A DNA stretch of 6,429 bases from Candidatus Caenarcanales bacterium (GTDB lineage: Bacteria > Cyanobacteriota > Vampirovibrionia > Caenarcaniphilales > Caenarcanaceae): the NCBI GenBank assembly GCA_947489925.1, contig CANLFK010000127.1, positions 1 through 6,429 on the forward strand, written 5' to 3'. A model generated the notes under the pieces. That model searched no databases. It saw nothing but the letters and a program-made list of their open reading frames with translations, and had not been told where the DNA came from. This document shows, one piece after another, positions 5,343 through 6,429 of this stretch (positions are counted from its first letter, which is position 1; each line of letters starts with the position of its first letter). Made by a program: the position numbers and the translations under genes.

Positions 5343-6429
5343 TTAAATTTCTTTTTCCAGACTAATTAATTTATCCGCCAAATCGGAATCTAAAACAATT
5401 GTAATGTCTGCTAAAGGCGAACCAGCTGAACCAGCCAAAATATCAATATCTGATTTTTCAAGGTTTAATTTATCTCTTAAAAAGTCAGTTTCTTCCAAAT
5501 TACCTTTTTGGGCATAAATCCCAGCTTTTTCAAATTTATTAGCGGTCGAAATATCAATAATTTCAAAACCAGCTTTGCTCAAACGATTAGTCAAAATTCT
5601 TAAAGCTTGTCTTCCTTTTTGTTTTTGGCAAATGCTTTCAATGGCTACTTTTATATTTTTGGCTGATATATTTTCAAGTTCAGCTTCAATTGTTTCATTT
5701 TTGAATAATTTATTGATTAATTTTTCTATTTCAGCTTCATTCGGCAACCAATAACTAACAAAAGGAGCTGTATAAGTTATAACTTTTGGTCTTAGTTGAA
5801 CACTTTTTACTGTCTCTGGCGATGTTTCGTTTTCAGCTTGATTTGTGGCTTTATCTTCTGTTTTGGCAGAATAAGGATTATTTGTATTATCAACTGTTGG
5901 AGTAGCTGGCTTTGAAATAGTTACTTCTTCATAAATTACTTTTGTCTGAGTTTCTGGCATTGAAAAATCACCTGGTAAAGTAGCAAAAATATGTGAATTT
6001 TCGGGCAAGCTTTTGGTGAAATTACTTAATTTAATTAAATCAATAAAAGTTAAATTTGAATCGGTTAAAACACTGTCTAGCGAAGCTTTAGTTAATTGTG
6101 GAATTTTGGCATATAAAGATGGATCAGCTAGTTTTTGTTTAATAGCTCTTAAGAAAATTTGTTGCCTTTGAATACGACCAATATCGCCCAAATTATCATG
6201 CCGAAAACGCAAAAAACCAACAGCTTGCTTGCCAGTTAAAGTTTGTCTTCCAGCTTCCAGATTAATATTTAAGCCATCAGTTTTATCTCTGTAAACCATT
6301 CTCTTGGGAATATCAACTGCAATGCCACCAGCCTCGTCAATAATTTTTTCAACGCCTTTTGTATCAACTAAAATAAAATGATCTGTTTTTAAATCAAAAA
6401 GTCTTTCAAGTGAATTTCTTAAAGCAGTT
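5343..6429 (-). CDS. LCP (LytR-CpsA-Psr) family protein with LytR_C domain, N-terminus beyond window
   Basis: LCP proteins are membrane-anchored enzymes that move lipid-linked glycopolymers onto peptidoglycan or other acceptors at the cell surface. The frame is open to the window edge, so an internal ATG at 6299 is not the start; 361 residues are visible. Visible residues 1-43 continue the LCP domain (FILVDTKGVEKIIDEAGGIAVDIP). The signature follows: GRQTLTGKQAVGFLRFRHD, then GDIGRIQRQQ, with R74, R76, D78, D82, R85 and R88 in visible numbering. These match the family's conserved Arg/Asp cluster that binds the pyrophosphate lipid. A Thr/Asn/Glu-rich linker (about 170-210) leads to a LytR_C-like domain (about 255-351), with KVAIES, RILTNRLSKAGF and ITIVLDSDLA elements. 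The missing N-terminus should hold the membrane anchor. It is 149 bp upstream of the thioredoxin-like gene on the same strand, with no clear terminator between. Family assignment is firm; the substrate polymer cannot be told. Confidence 0.93.
   Translation of the reverse strand, partial: TALRNSLERLFDLKTDHFILVDTKGVEKIIDEAGGIAVDIPKRMVYRDKTDGLNINLEAGRQTLTGKQAVGFLRFRHDNLGDIGRIQRQQIFLRAIKQKLADPSLYAKIPQLTKASLDSVLTDSNLTFIDLIKLSNFTKSLPENSHIFATLPGDFSMPETQTKVIYEEVTISKPATPTVDNTNNPYSAKTEDKATNQAENETSPETVKSVQLRPKVITYTAPFVSYWLPNEAEIEKLINKLFKNETIEAELENISAKNIKVAIESICQKQKGRQALRILTNRLSKAGFEIIDISTANKFEKAGIYAQKGNLEETDFLRDKLNLEKSDIDILAGSAGSPLADITIVLDSDLADKLISLEKEI

Noticed and set aside
5343..6299. Treating ATG 6299 as the start of the LCP protein
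   Set aside because: The frame stays open to the window edge and the 43 upstream codons encode conserved LCP sequence, so the gene is 5'-truncated by the window and ATG 6299 is internal.

Overview
This is an AT-rich bacterial chromosomal segment using the standard genetic code. It carries six protein genes, five on the minus strand and one on the plus strand. There are no rRNA or tRNA genes, no CRISPR array and no transposase. Identifiable genes are housekeeping (primase dnaG, ribonuclease HII rnhB) or envelope-related (an LCP/LytR family protein, a secreted thioredoxin-like protein and a small secreted cysteine-rich protein). The combination of low GC, an LCP protein with a LytR_C tail, patchy Shine-Dalgarno use and thioredoxin domains like those fused to cyanobacterial VKOR would fit a non-photosynthetic relative of Cyanobacteria (Melainabacteria/Vampirovibrionia type). 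That placement is a low-confidence inference.

Layout, left to right. Positions 1-1315 (minus) hold the N-terminal 438 codons of DnaG, cut by the window edge. A 186-bp divergent spacer follows, with a perfect 12-bp inverted repeat near dnaG and a 12-bp palindrome nearer the plus gene. Positions 1502-2269 (plus) encode an unrecognised 255-aa protein with an Asn/Gln-rich N-terminus, a Thr-Pro tract built on an 18-bp DNA repeat, and a short C-terminal region. Positions 2270-2674 form a gene-free convergent spacer with two REP-like G/C-rich hairpins in inverted orientation and an AT hairpin near the rnhB end. rnhB lies at 2675-3346 (minus), right after a clear intrinsic terminator (3366-3402) that ends the upstream small-gene transcript. 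Positions 3466-3762 (minus) encode a 98-aa secreted five-cysteine protein. Positions 3922-5193 (minus) encode a 423-aa secreted protein with three tandem thioredoxin-like domains, the third having lost its CxxC. Positions 5343-6429 (minus) hold the C-terminal 361 codons of an LCP protein whose start lies beyond the window.

Functionally, DnaG and RNase HII both act in DNA replication (primer synthesis; removal of RNA from DNA), but other genes and a terminator separate them. The LCP, thioredoxin-like and small cysteine-rich proteins all appear exported or envelope-facing. The last two have good ribosome binding sites and share an identical 10-bp upstream motif, which hints at co-regulation. 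The most unusual items are the triplicated thioredoxin protein with a degenerate third domain and the Thr-Pro protein. No complete new multi-gene system can be demonstrated from this window.
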